A stretch of DNA of 5,306 bases from Chitinophagaceae bacterium (GTDB lineage Bacteria > Bacteroidota > Bacteroidia > Chitinophagales > Chitinophagaceae): positions 1 to 5,306 of the forward strand of contig JAACZX010000187.1 in assembly GCA_009996555.1 (NCBI GenBank), read 5' to 3'. Below, in pieces: positions 1 to 5,306 of this stretch; the stretch's first letter is position 1; each line of letters starts with the position of its first letter. The notes beneath the pieces were generated by a model. It searched no databases and was not told the origin of the DNA. It was given only the letters and a program-made list of their open reading frames with translations. Made by a program: the position numbers and the translations under genes.

Positions 1-4
1 GTTC

Positions 5-12
5 TATCTTTG
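5..12 (+). promoter_or_regulatory. Candidate Bacteroidota -7 promoter element upstream of lpxD
   Basis: The octamer TATCTTTG matches the Bacteroidota sigma-A-type -7 consensus TAnnTTTG at every fixed position. The matching -33 element (TTG/TTTG, about 20 nt further upstream) would fall outside the window and cannot be checked. If it is used, transcription would begin at about position 15-19 and leave a 5' leader of roughly 90 nt before the lpxD ATG at 110. An eight-base motif with four free choices can occur by chance; its position just before an operon's first gene is the main support. Confidence 0.5.
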
Positions 13-109
13 CCGGCCTTCGTTCGCATAAAAAGTGAACAAATGACATCATAAAACATTGCACCGCATCGTTTTTGAAAGTAACTTTAAAACAACTAAG
101 ACAGGATAC

Positions 110-1162
110 ATGGAGTTTTCGGCCTCGCAAATTGCGCTCATCATTAAAGGTTCGGTAGAGGGTAATCCCAATGCAACAGTCAGTTCTTTCAGTAAAATTG
201 AAGAAGCGGTTGCCGGCCAGCTCGCCTTTTTAGCCAATCCCAAATACGAAGATTATTTATACAGCACAGGTGCTTCTATCATCATTATAAACGAGGCACA
301 GGAGCTGAAACAACCTCTTAACGCCACCCTCATACGTGTACCGGATGCTTATAGCGCCTTTGCCACTTTGCTGCAGGCTTATGAGCAGATCATGGAACAG
401 AAAATGGTGGGCATACAGGAACCATCCTTTGTTGCCAAAACCGCCGTTATCAGTGAAAATGTATTTGTGGGAGCATTCAGTTACATTGGAGAAAATGTAA
501 AGCTGGGAAAGAATGTAAAAATTCATCCTCACTGCTATCTCGGCAATAATGTGGTAATTGGTGATAACAGTATTCTTCATCCTGGTGTTAAGATCTATCA
601 TGATTGTAAAGTGGGCCAAAAAGTGATCATTCATGCCGGAACGGTACTGGGTGGTGATGGTTTTGGTTTTGCACCCCAGCCCGATGGCACGTATAAGAAA
701 GTGCCCCAAATAGGCAATGTGGTGGTGGAAGATGAAGTAGAGATCGGCTCAAATTGTACAATAGACAGGGCTACCATGGGTTCAACCATTATTCACCATG
801 GCGCCAAGCTCGACAACCTTATTCAGATTGCCCACAATGTGGAAATTGGCACATACACCGTTATTGCAGCCCAAACCGGCGTAAGCGGCAGTACCAAAAT
901 CGGCAGCAGGGTAATGATTGGCGGACAGGCAGGTATTGTGGGCCACATCACTATTGCCGATGGCAGCCGCATAAACGCCCAAAGCGGGGTAAGCAAATCA
1001 CTCAAGCAGCCAAACAGTGTAGTAACCGGTTCGCCGGCATTTGACTATACCAGCACCCTGCGCAGCCAGGCTATTTTCCGCAGCCTGCCCGATATGGAAA
1101 AGCGCATTGCTGAACTGGAAATACTCATTAAGCAGCTAATGGCTGAAAAAGAAAGTATTTAG
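110..1162 (+). CDS. lpxD: UDP-3-O-(3-hydroxyacyl)glucosamine N-acyltransferase LpxD
   Basis: LpxD is a cytosolic homotrimer that transfers a (3R)-hydroxyacyl chain from ACP to the 2-amino group of UDP-3-O-acyl-glucosamine, the third step of lipid A synthesis. The 350-residue product is close to the usual family length of about 340. It has the N-terminal uridine-binding domain (about residues 1-95), a left-handed beta-helix of hexapeptide repeats (about 105-310) and a C-terminal helix (about 325-349) like the one that contacts ACP in E. coli. The DGFGFAP loop (183-189) and the IAHN motif with His242 (catalytic His239 in E. coli) are present, as is the GH pair at 278-279. The frame is open further upstream to a TTG at 59, but homology begins at MEFSASQIA, so the ATG at 110 is preferred. 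Only a weak AGGA lies 3 nt before it, too close for a normal Shine-Dalgarno. It is the first gene of a lipid A cluster. Confidence 0.96.
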   Translation: MEFSASQIALIIKGSVEGNPNATVSSFSKIEEAVAGQLAFLANPKYEDYLYSTGASIIIINEAQELKQPLNATLIRVPDAYSAFATLLQAYEQIMEQKMVGIQEPSFVAKTAVISENVFVGAFSYIGENVKLGKNVKIHPHCYLGNNVVIGDNSILHPGVKIYHDCKVGQKVIIHAGTVLGGDGFGFAPQPDGTYKKVPQIGNVVVEDEVEIGSNCTIDRATMGSTIIHHGAKLDNLIQIAHNVEIGTYTVIAAQTGVSGSTKIGSRVMIGGQAGIVGHITIADGSRINAQSGVSKSLKQPNSVVTGSPAFDYTSTLRSQAIFRSLPDMEKRIAELEILIKQLMAEKESI

Positions 1163-1200
1163 CCGGATTAGCCCTTACAATCGTTTCACCTCTTTTTTAT

Positions 1201-1208
1201 TACTTTCG
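1201..1208 (+). promoter_or_regulatory. Candidate -7 promoter element directly before lpxC-fabZ
   Basis: TACTTTCG fits the Bacteroidota -7 pattern TAnnTTTG with one change (C for T at the seventh base). It lies in the 51-nt gap between the lpxD stop and the lpxC ATG at 1214. No TTG or TTTG is found at the expected -33 spacing (about 1176-1183), which weakens the call. If it works, the transcript would start at about 1211-1214, at or next to the ATG. It would allow lpxC-fabZ to be transcribed separately from lpxD. Confidence 0.4.
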
Positions 1209-1213
1209 TGCCC

Positions 1214-2638
1214 ATGAATCAGAGTAACGGCAACAGTCATTCCAACCAACATACACTTGCTGAGCCAATTACAATTTCCGGAGTAGGTATTCATACCGGG
1301 GCCGCAGTAAGCATGACATTAGAGCCAGCCGAACCAAATACAGGTATTGTTTTTCAACGTATTGATCTCGAAAACCAACCTATAGTTAAGGCTGATGTTG
1401 ATTTTGTGGCAGAAACAAACCGCAGCACCACCCTTTCAAACAATGGCGCATCGGTAAGTACAGTGGAACATTTGCTGGCTGCTTTTGCCGGTTGTGAAAT
1501 TGATAATGTGCTGGTGAAGATCGACGGACCGGAAGTTCCTATTCTCGACGGCAGTTCTCATCCCTTTGTGGAAGTATTACAAAAAGCCGGTCGTAAAAAA
1601 CAGGATGCCATTAAAACATGGTACAGCATCGATCACAATATTTATTTCCTCGATGAAAATAAGAAGGTGGAAATGGTGGCAATGCCTGCCGACAGTTTCC
1701 GCATCAATACACTCATCGATTTTAACTCACCTGTGCTTGGTACACAACACGCACAAATGAGCAATATTGCTGAGTTTAATGACCAGATCGCATCGTGCAG
1801 AACATTTTCGTTCTTTCATGAACTTGAATTTCTGCTGAAGAATAACCTCATTAAAGGCGGCGATCTCAACAATGCCATTGTTGTAGTTGACAAACCGGTG
1901 AGTGATGAACAACTGGAAACCTTGTCAAAAGCTTTCGGTAAAGAAAAGTTTGCAGTAACAAGCGAAGGTTATCTCAACAATCTTCAGCTTCGCTTTCCGA
2001 ATGAACCTGCAAGACATAAGCTGCTTGATCTTGTTGGCGATCTTGCTTTAGTGGGCATGCCTTTTAAAGCACACATCATTGCCAACCGTCCGGGTCATGC
2101 CAGCAATGTGGAATTTGCACGCAAGATCAAAGAACATATTAAAAAGAACCGTTTCAAAGCAAACGTTCCTGCATATTTTCCCGACAAACCACCGGTGTAC
2201 GATGTAACGCAGATCGAAAAGATCATGCCGCACCGTTACCCGTTCCTGTTGGTTGATAAGATCATTGATCTTACCGATACTTACATAGTAGGTGTTAAAA
2301 ATGTAACTTACAACGAGCCGTTTTTCCAGGGCCATTTTCCCGGCAACTATGTAATGCCCGGCGTGTTACAGGTAGAAGCATTGGCACAATGCGGCGGTTT
2401 ATTAGCTATTCCAAAAGACACCGACGATAAATATGATACTTACTTTTTAAAAGTAGATAACTGTAAGTTTAAACAGAAAGTAGTACCAGGCGATACCCTG
2501 ATTTTGAAGATGGAATTAAAAAGCCCCATCCGCAGAGGTATTGTTGAAATGAAAGGAACCATCTTTGTAGGAAGCAAAGTAACCTGCGAAGCCGATCTGA
2601 CTGCACAAATTGTAAAAAGAACTAAGAATGATCAGTAA
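1214..2638 (+). CDS. lpxC-fabZ: Bifunctional LpxC deacetylase / FabZ dehydratase fusion
   Basis: The 474-residue product joins two enzymes. Residues about 14-310 are LpxC, the zinc-dependent UDP-3-O-acyl-GlcNAc deacetylase that commits material to lipid A. Zinc ligands His86 (in STVEHL), His268 and Asp272 (in HKLLD) are intact, as are the general base Glu85, the active-site Lys269, Thr197 of the CRTF motif and His295 in RPGH. Residues about 328-470 are FabZ, the (3R)-hydroxyacyl-ACP dehydratase of type II fatty acid synthesis. It has PHRYPFLLVD (339-348), catalytic His374 in GHFPG and Glu388, spaced 14 residues apart as in the family. The linker is short, about 15 residues. This fusion is known across Bacteroidota. 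A GTG at 1208 is in frame, but it overlaps the candidate promoter and homology does not need it, so ATG 1214 is chosen. The bases before the ATG are pyrimidine-rich and contain no Shine-Dalgarno. Confidence 0.96.
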   Translation: MNQSNGNSHSNQHTLAEPITISGVGIHTGAAVSMTLEPAEPNTGIVFQRIDLENQPIVKADVDFVAETNRSTTLSNNGASVSTVEHLLAAFAGCEIDNVLVKIDGPEVPILDGSSHPFVEVLQKAGRKKQDAIKTWYSIDHNIYFLDENKKVEMVAMPADSFRINTLIDFNSPVLGTQHAQMSNIAEFNDQIASCRTFSFFHELEFLLKNNLIKGGDLNNAIVVVDKPVSDEQLETLSKAFGKEKFAVTSEGYLNNLQLRFPNEPARHKLLDLVGDLALVGMPFKAHIIANRPGHASNVEFARKIKEHIKKNRFKANVPAYFPDKPPVYDVTQIEKIMPHRYPFLLVDKIIDLTDTYIVGVKNVTYNEPFFQGHFPGNYVMPGVLQVEALAQCGGLLAIPKDTDDKYDTYFLKVDNCKFKQKVVPGDTLILKMELKSPIRRGIVEMKGTIFVGSKVTCEADLTAQIVKRTKNDQ

Positions 2639-3434
2639 CCTTGCTCATATACACCCCAATGCTCAGATCGGTGAAAATGTCACCATCGATCCCTTCTCCG
2701 TTATTCATGAAGATGCTGTTATCGGCGACGGTACACATGTCATGAGTAACGTAACTATTTTCCCCGCTTCAAGAATTGGTAAGAACTGTAACATTTTTCC
2801 CGGTGCTGTTATTGGTGCTGTGCCACAGGACCTCAAGTACAAGGGAGAATATACATTAGCTGAAATTGGAGACAACAGCACTATCCGTGAATGTGTAACC
2901 ATCCATCGTGGTACTACAGATAAAAACACAACAAAAGTTGGCAGCAACTGCCTTATTATGGCGTATGCACATGTGGCACACGACTGTATTGTTGGCAATA
3001 ATGTTATTCTTGCCAACTCTGTTCAGCTGGCAGGCCATGTTACGGTTGATGATTATGCCATTATTGGCGGTATGAGTGCAGCGCACCAGTTTACACATAT
3101 TGGTAAGCACACATACATTGCCGGCATGAGCGCCATCCGTAAAGATGTACCTCCTTATGTAAAAGCCGCCCGTGAACCATTGAGTTATGTGGGAATTAAT
3201 AATGTGGGTTTAAGCCGCAGGGGCTACAGCAAAGAAACCATTGAAGAGATTTTTAAGATCTATCATATCCTGTTTGTTGAAAAGCATATTGTATCAAAAG
3301 CGCTTGAGCTGATTGAACAAATGCTGCCATCAACAGAAACAAGAGATGCAATCCTGGGTTTCATCAGGAAATCAGAGATCGGTATCATCAAACGTCATTC
3401 TCAAACAACCAGTGATGAGGATATTGCTTTCTGA
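2628..3434 (+). CDS. lpxA: Acyl-ACP:UDP-N-acetylglucosamine O-acyltransferase LpxA
   Basis: LpxA catalyses the first lipid A step, moving a (3R)-hydroxyacyl chain from ACP to the 3-OH of UDP-GlcNAc. The 268-residue protein is near the family's usual length of about 262. Hexapeptide repeats form the left-handed beta-helix over about residues 7-175, and a helical C-terminal domain follows (about 185-255). Visible landmarks are PQDLKYKGE with Lys70 (E. coli Lys76), IRE-CVTIHRGT (86-96), catalytic His118 in AHVAHDC (E. coli His125), His153 (E. coli His160) and DVPPYV (173-178). Gly166 aligns with the E. coli Gly173 acyl-chain ruler. The ATG lies inside the last codons of lpxC-fabZ, giving an 11-nt overlap in another frame and suggesting translational coupling. 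The bases before it (AAAAAGA) are A/G-rich, but no clear Shine-Dalgarno is seen. It has a short acidic tail beyond the E. coli end. Confidence 0.96.
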   Translation: MISNLAHIHPNAQIGENVTIDPFSVIHEDAVIGDGTHVMSNVTIFPASRIGKNCNIFPGAVIGAVPQDLKYKGEYTLAEIGDNSTIRECVTIHRGTTDKNTTKVGSNCLIMAYAHVAHDCIVGNNVILANSVQLAGHVTVDDYAIIGGMSAAHQFTHIGKHTYIAGMSAIRKDVPPYVKAAREPLSYVGINNVGLSRRGYSKETIEEIFKIYHILFVEKHIVSKALELIEQMLPSTETRDAILGFIRKSEIGIIKRHSQTTSDEDIAF

Positions 3435-4035
3435 TGCAGGTAAGCGATATAACAGGGAATGGATCTTCCGTCACCTCAACTACGAATTTGCTGCAGCAGA
3501 TGCTTATGCCATCACGGGCAACAATGGTTCCGGTAAATCAACATTATTACAAGTAATAGCAGGAGCAGTTCAACACTCCGAAGGAAAGATCGACTTCTTT
3601 TCGGCTGATCAGCAACTTGCAGCAGAACAGCATCACCGGAAGCTTGGTATTGCAGCTCCTTACCTTGAATTGCCGGAAGAAATGACCTTGATCGAATTTC
3701 TGCATTTTCATCATTCCTTTAAACCGTTTCTTTCTTCCTTTACAACTAACGCTGTTATTGATCTGCTGGGCTTGGGAAAAGCCACGGATAAACAGCTCCG
3801 CAATTTCAGCAGCGGAATGAAACAACGTGTAAAACTTGCACAGGCTATTTTAAGCGATGTACCCGTGGTGTTACTTGATGAACCTTGCACCAACTTAGAT
3901 GCTGATGGTATCTCATTGTATCATCGCCTGATAAATGAATATTGCGGCAACAGGTTAGTGATTGTAAGCAGTAATGATGAAGTGGAATATAAATTCTGCA
4001 ATCACAAACTCAGCATTATGGATTATAAACAATAA
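3415..4035 (+). CDS. ABC-type ATPase subunit, transporter partner unknown
   Basis: This 206-residue protein is a single nucleotide-binding domain with no membrane segment. Walker A is GNNGSGKS (35-42), the signature is FSSGMKQR (131-138), Walker B is VVLLDEP (151-157) and the D-loop is TNLD (159-162). Two switch residues differ from the norm. At the Q-loop the sequence reads IAAPYLEL, with Tyr83 where glutamine is expected, and at the H-switch it reads IVSSNDE, with Asn187 in place of histidine. I recall similar small ATPases as common in Bacteroidota; their substrate is not known to me. The ATG at 3415 lies within the last 20 nt of lpxA. The frame runs open upstream, but ABC homology begins at MRILL, and a GTG directly before (3412) is a possible alternative. 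No permease gene is visible, so its membrane partner must lie elsewhere, or it may not be a transporter subunit. Operon context hints at envelope work, which is inference. Confidence 0.88.
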   Translation: MRILLSDAGKRYNREWIFRHLNYEFAAADAYAITGNNGSGKSTLLQVIAGAVQHSEGKIDFFSADQQLAAEQHHRKLGIAAPYLELPEEMTLIEFLHFHHSFKPFLSSFTTNAVIDLLGLGKATDKQLRNFSSGMKQRVKLAQAILSDVPVVLLDEPCTNLDADGISLYHRLINEYCGNRLVIVSSNDEVEYKFCNHKLSIMDYKQ

Positions 4036-4039
4036 GCCC

Positions 4040-4360
4040 ATGTACTTCCATCACCTCAACAGCATTCCTGCAAAAGAATTATTTCCCGGCTATCATGGCA
4101 AATTTGTTCATACAGGAACATCAACTATTGCCTTTTGGGAAATTGATGCCAACTCTCCTATACCTGAACATGCGCACATGCACGAACAGATCATGCATGT
4201 GGTGGAAGGAACATTTGAATTAACGGTTGATGGAAAAACTGAAGTATTAACTGCAGGTGCTGTAGTTACCATTCCCGGCAATATAAAACACGGAGGAAAA
4301 GCGATCAGCAATTGTAAAGTGATTGATGTATTTATGCCGGAGAGGGAGGAGTATAAATAG
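4040..4360 (+). CDS. Small single-domain cupin, probably metal-binding
   Basis: The 106-residue product is one cupin beta-barrel. Motif 1 is PEHAHMHEQ followed by EG (about 42-57), with His44, His46 and Gln50 in the positions of three metal ligands. Motif 2 is IPGNIKHGG (78-86), supplying His84 as the fourth. This HxHxxxQ...H arrangement resembles small cupins such as TM1459, where the third ligand is histidine. It is predicted to be a soluble cytosolic protein, since no signal peptide is seen. The substrate cannot be deduced; sugar-binding, dioxygenase-like and isomerase-like roles all occur in the superfamily. It begins 4 nt after the ATPase stop and is probably the last gene of the transcript. 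An in-frame ATG at 3974 would add 22 residues overlapping the ATPase, but these do not look like cupin sequence, so 4040 is preferred. Confidence 0.85.
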   Translation: MYFHHLNSIPAKELFPGYHGKFVHTGTSTIAFWEIDANSPIPEHAHMHEQIMHVVEGTFELTVDGKTEVLTAGAVVTIPGNIKHGGKAISNCKVIDVFMPEREEYK

Positions 4361-4364
4361 AATG

Positions 4365-4393
4365 TTGATTGATTTCAATTTTCAAATCATCAA
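4365..4393. terminator. Weak AT-rich hairpin between convergent genes, possible bidirectional terminator
   Basis: The arm at 4365-4375 pairs with 4384-4393 in ten base pairs with one bulged T (4370) around an 8-nt loop. Only two of the pairs are G-C, and no clean U-tract follows on the plus strand, so the structure would be weak. Its place just after the cupin stop and before the end of the convergent gene suits a shared terminator. The same bases belong to the octamer repeat, which could create the pairing by chance. Confidence 0.3.
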
Positions 4394-4412
4394 ATTCACA
4401 AATTTTCAAATT
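4373..4412. repeat. Degenerate 8-bp-period tandem repeat, consensus near TTCAAATT
   Basis: Five successive octamers read TTTCAATT, TTCAAATC, ATCAAATT, CACAAATT and TTCAAATT. The core CAAAT starts at 4383, 4391, 4399 and 4407, exactly 8 bp apart. An 11-bp perfect direct repeat, AATTTTCAAAT, occurs at 4377-4387 and 4401-4411, 24 bp (three units) apart. A sixth, poorer unit (ACAGATTA, 4413-4420) runs into the stop codon of the convergent gene. The array fills nearly the whole gap between cupin and ald. Low-complexity AT-rich sequence is the alternative reading. Confidence 0.65.
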
Positions 4413-4417
4413 ACAGA

Positions 4418-5306
4418 TTACCCCCTGCTTGCAATCAGCAAATTCAGATCAGTATATTTCAGATCAAAACGCTGGCTGAGATAAAAATTAGTAAGCGATC
4501 CTTTGAAGAGATAAATACCGTTGCGGATATTGAGTTTATGCCAGAGTAATTTTTCCAAACCGCCTTCATCTGCAATTTCAATTAATAACGGCATCAATAC
4601 ATTGCTGATGGCTTGTGAAGCTGTTCTTGCAAAACCACTGGGAATATTGGGCACACAGTAATGTATAACACCGTGTTTAATAAAAATGGGACTTTCATGA
4701 CTGGTGACTTCACTTGTTTCAAAACAACCGCCACGGTCAATACTCACATCAACAATAACACTGCCCGGGCGCATTTGTGCCACCATTTCTTCTGATGCAA
4801 CAATGGCGCTTCGTGCACCGCCAATTGATGATAAGGCACCCACTGCCACATCGCATGTTTTTAATTGCTTGGCTAAAATTTTCGGCTCCACAACTGATGT
4901 CCACATACGATGACCAATGGCCGTTTGCATGCGTTTGAGTTTGTAAATATTATTATCAAACACTTTTACACTGCCGCCCATTGCCAACGCTGTACGTGCT
5001 GCATATTCACCCACAATACCGGCACCAATGATAATTACTTTGGTTGGTGGAATACCGCTGATACCTCCCAGCAACACACCTTTTCCATTATTGAAATTGC
5101 TGAGGTATTGTCCGGCAATCAGCATTACTGCACTACCTGCAATTTCGCTCATGCTGCGAACGATGGGGTTATGCCCTGAATCATCTTTCAGGTTTTCGAA
5201 TGATAATGCTGTGATCTTTTTTTCCATCATCCCTTCCAGGATCTCTGGTTTCATTACAGCAATGTGTATTGGCGAAATAATTGTTTGTCCCGGTTTCAGC
5301 AAGTCA
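4418..5306 (-). CDS. ald: Alanine dehydrogenase, N-terminus beyond the right edge
   Basis: Alanine dehydrogenase interconverts L-alanine and pyruvate with NAD+/NADH, releasing or fixing ammonia in the cytosol. The 295 visible residues (numbered from the first whole codon) are the C-terminal three quarters of the family. His14 in SPIHIA fits the substrate-site histidine (His96 in characterised enzymes). A Rossmann fold follows with GAGIVG (94-99) and Asp117 in KVFDNN at the position that selects NAD. DVSIDRGG places Asp190 at the catalytic aspartate (Asp270), and HYCVPNIPS (215-223) is also typical. Roughly 80-110 N-terminal residues, including the pyruvate-binding Arg and Lys, lie outside the window; the frame is open at the edge, so this is a window cut and not a broken gene. 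A TTG at 5302 is internal. The related PntA transhydrogenase subunit is less likely given the alanine dehydrogenase-like C-terminal motifs. The gene converges on the lipid A cluster and appears functionally unrelated. Confidence 0.92.
   Translation of the reverse strand, partial: DLLKPGQTIISPIHIAVMKPEILEGMMEKKITALSFENLKDDSGHNPIVRSMSEIAGSAVMLIAGQYLSNFNNGKGVLLGGISGIPPTKVIIIGAGIVGEYAARTALAMGGSVKVFDNNIYKLKRMQTAIGHRMWTSVVEPKILAKQLKTCDVAVGALSSIGGARSAIVASEEMVAQMRPGSVIVDVSIDRGGCFETSEVTSHESPIFIKHGVIHYCVPNIPSGFARTASQAISNVLMPLLIEIADEGGLEKLLWHKLNIRNGIYLFKGSLTNFYLSQRFDLKYTDLNLLIASRG

Noticed and set aside
82..89. TAACTTTA as a second -7 promoter element close to lpxD
   Set aside because: The last base departs from TAnnTTTG, and the only upstream TTTG (74-77) is far too close to act as the -33 element.
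59..109. Extended lpxD N-terminus beginning at a TTG at 59
   Set aside because: The 17 extra residues do not resemble LpxD N-termini, whereas the protein from ATG 110 begins exactly where the family does and has normal length.
257..709. Open frame of 150 codons on the minus strand inside lpxD
   Set aside because: It lies wholly antisense to well-conserved LpxD sequence, shows no recognisable domain and has no start signals. It is a shadow of the real frame.
1208..1213. GTG at 1208 as the start of lpxC-fabZ
   Set aside because: It adds only two residues, overlaps the candidate -7 element and would lie upstream of the expected transcript start; the ATG at 1214 is the simpler choice.
3313..3414. 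N-terminal extension of the ABC ATPase overlapping 120 nt of lpxA
   Set aside because: The 34 extra residues start from TTG, are low in hydrophobic order and match no ABC domain sequence; they are the out-of-frame reading of the lpxA tail.
3974..4039. N-terminal extension of the cupin from an ATG within the ATPase gene
   Set aside because: The added residues are the shifted reading of the conserved ATPase C-terminus and precede an ATG at 4040 that gives a complete cupin with natural 4-nt spacing.
4704..5179. Plus-strand open frames of 69 and 89 codons across the alanine dehydrogenase gene
   Set aside because: Both are antisense to strongly conserved alanine dehydrogenase coding sequence and show no domain of their own.
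5300..5302. TTG as the true start of a shortened alanine dehydrogenase
   Set aside because: The codon before it is Asp in an open frame, and the family needs roughly 80 or more residues before this point, including substrate-binding residues; the gene simply leaves the window.

Overview
The window looks like chromosomal DNA from a member of the Bacteroidota, most likely a Chitinophagaceae-like organism. Three things point there: a single gene encoding an LpxC-FabZ fusion, a start-of-gene element matching the Bacteroidota -7 promoter consensus (TAnnTTTG), and start codons that lack a convincing Shine-Dalgarno sequence. The genus-level guess is inference; the phylum is well supported.

Positions 1-4360 hold a compact plus-strand gene run: lpxD, lpxC-fabZ, lpxA, an ABC-type ATPase and a small cupin. 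The first three encode early lipid A (Raetz pathway) enzymes. LpxA puts a 3-hydroxyacyl chain on UDP-GlcNAc, LpxC removes the N-acetyl group (the committed step), and LpxD adds the second 3-hydroxyacyl chain. The fused FabZ domain dehydrates the same (3R)-hydroxyacyl-ACP pool that LpxA and LpxD consume, so one polypeptide sits at the branch point between phospholipid and lipid A synthesis. The genes are very tightly packed: lpxA starts inside the end of lpxC-fabZ (11-nt overlap), the ATPase starts inside the end of lpxA (20-nt overlap), and the cupin starts 4 nt after the ATPase. A probable promoter lies at the left edge before lpxD, and a second candidate lies directly in front of lpxC-fabZ, so close that the mRNA would be leaderless or nearly so.

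The ATPase has a good Walker A, signature and Walker B, but lacks the usual Q-loop glutamine and H-switch histidine, and no permease gene is visible. The cupin keeps a complete set of metal-ligand residues, but its substrate cannot be told.

Positions 4361-4417 are an AT-rich gap between convergent genes. It holds a degenerate 8-bp-period repeat (four CAAAT cores exactly 8 bp apart) and a weak hairpin. The minus strand from 4418 to the right edge encodes most of an alanine dehydrogenase, whose N-terminus lies outside the window. I saw no RNA genes, mobile elements or CRISPR arrays. The region reads mainly as conserved housekeeping DNA with a few details worth checking, not as a clearly new system.
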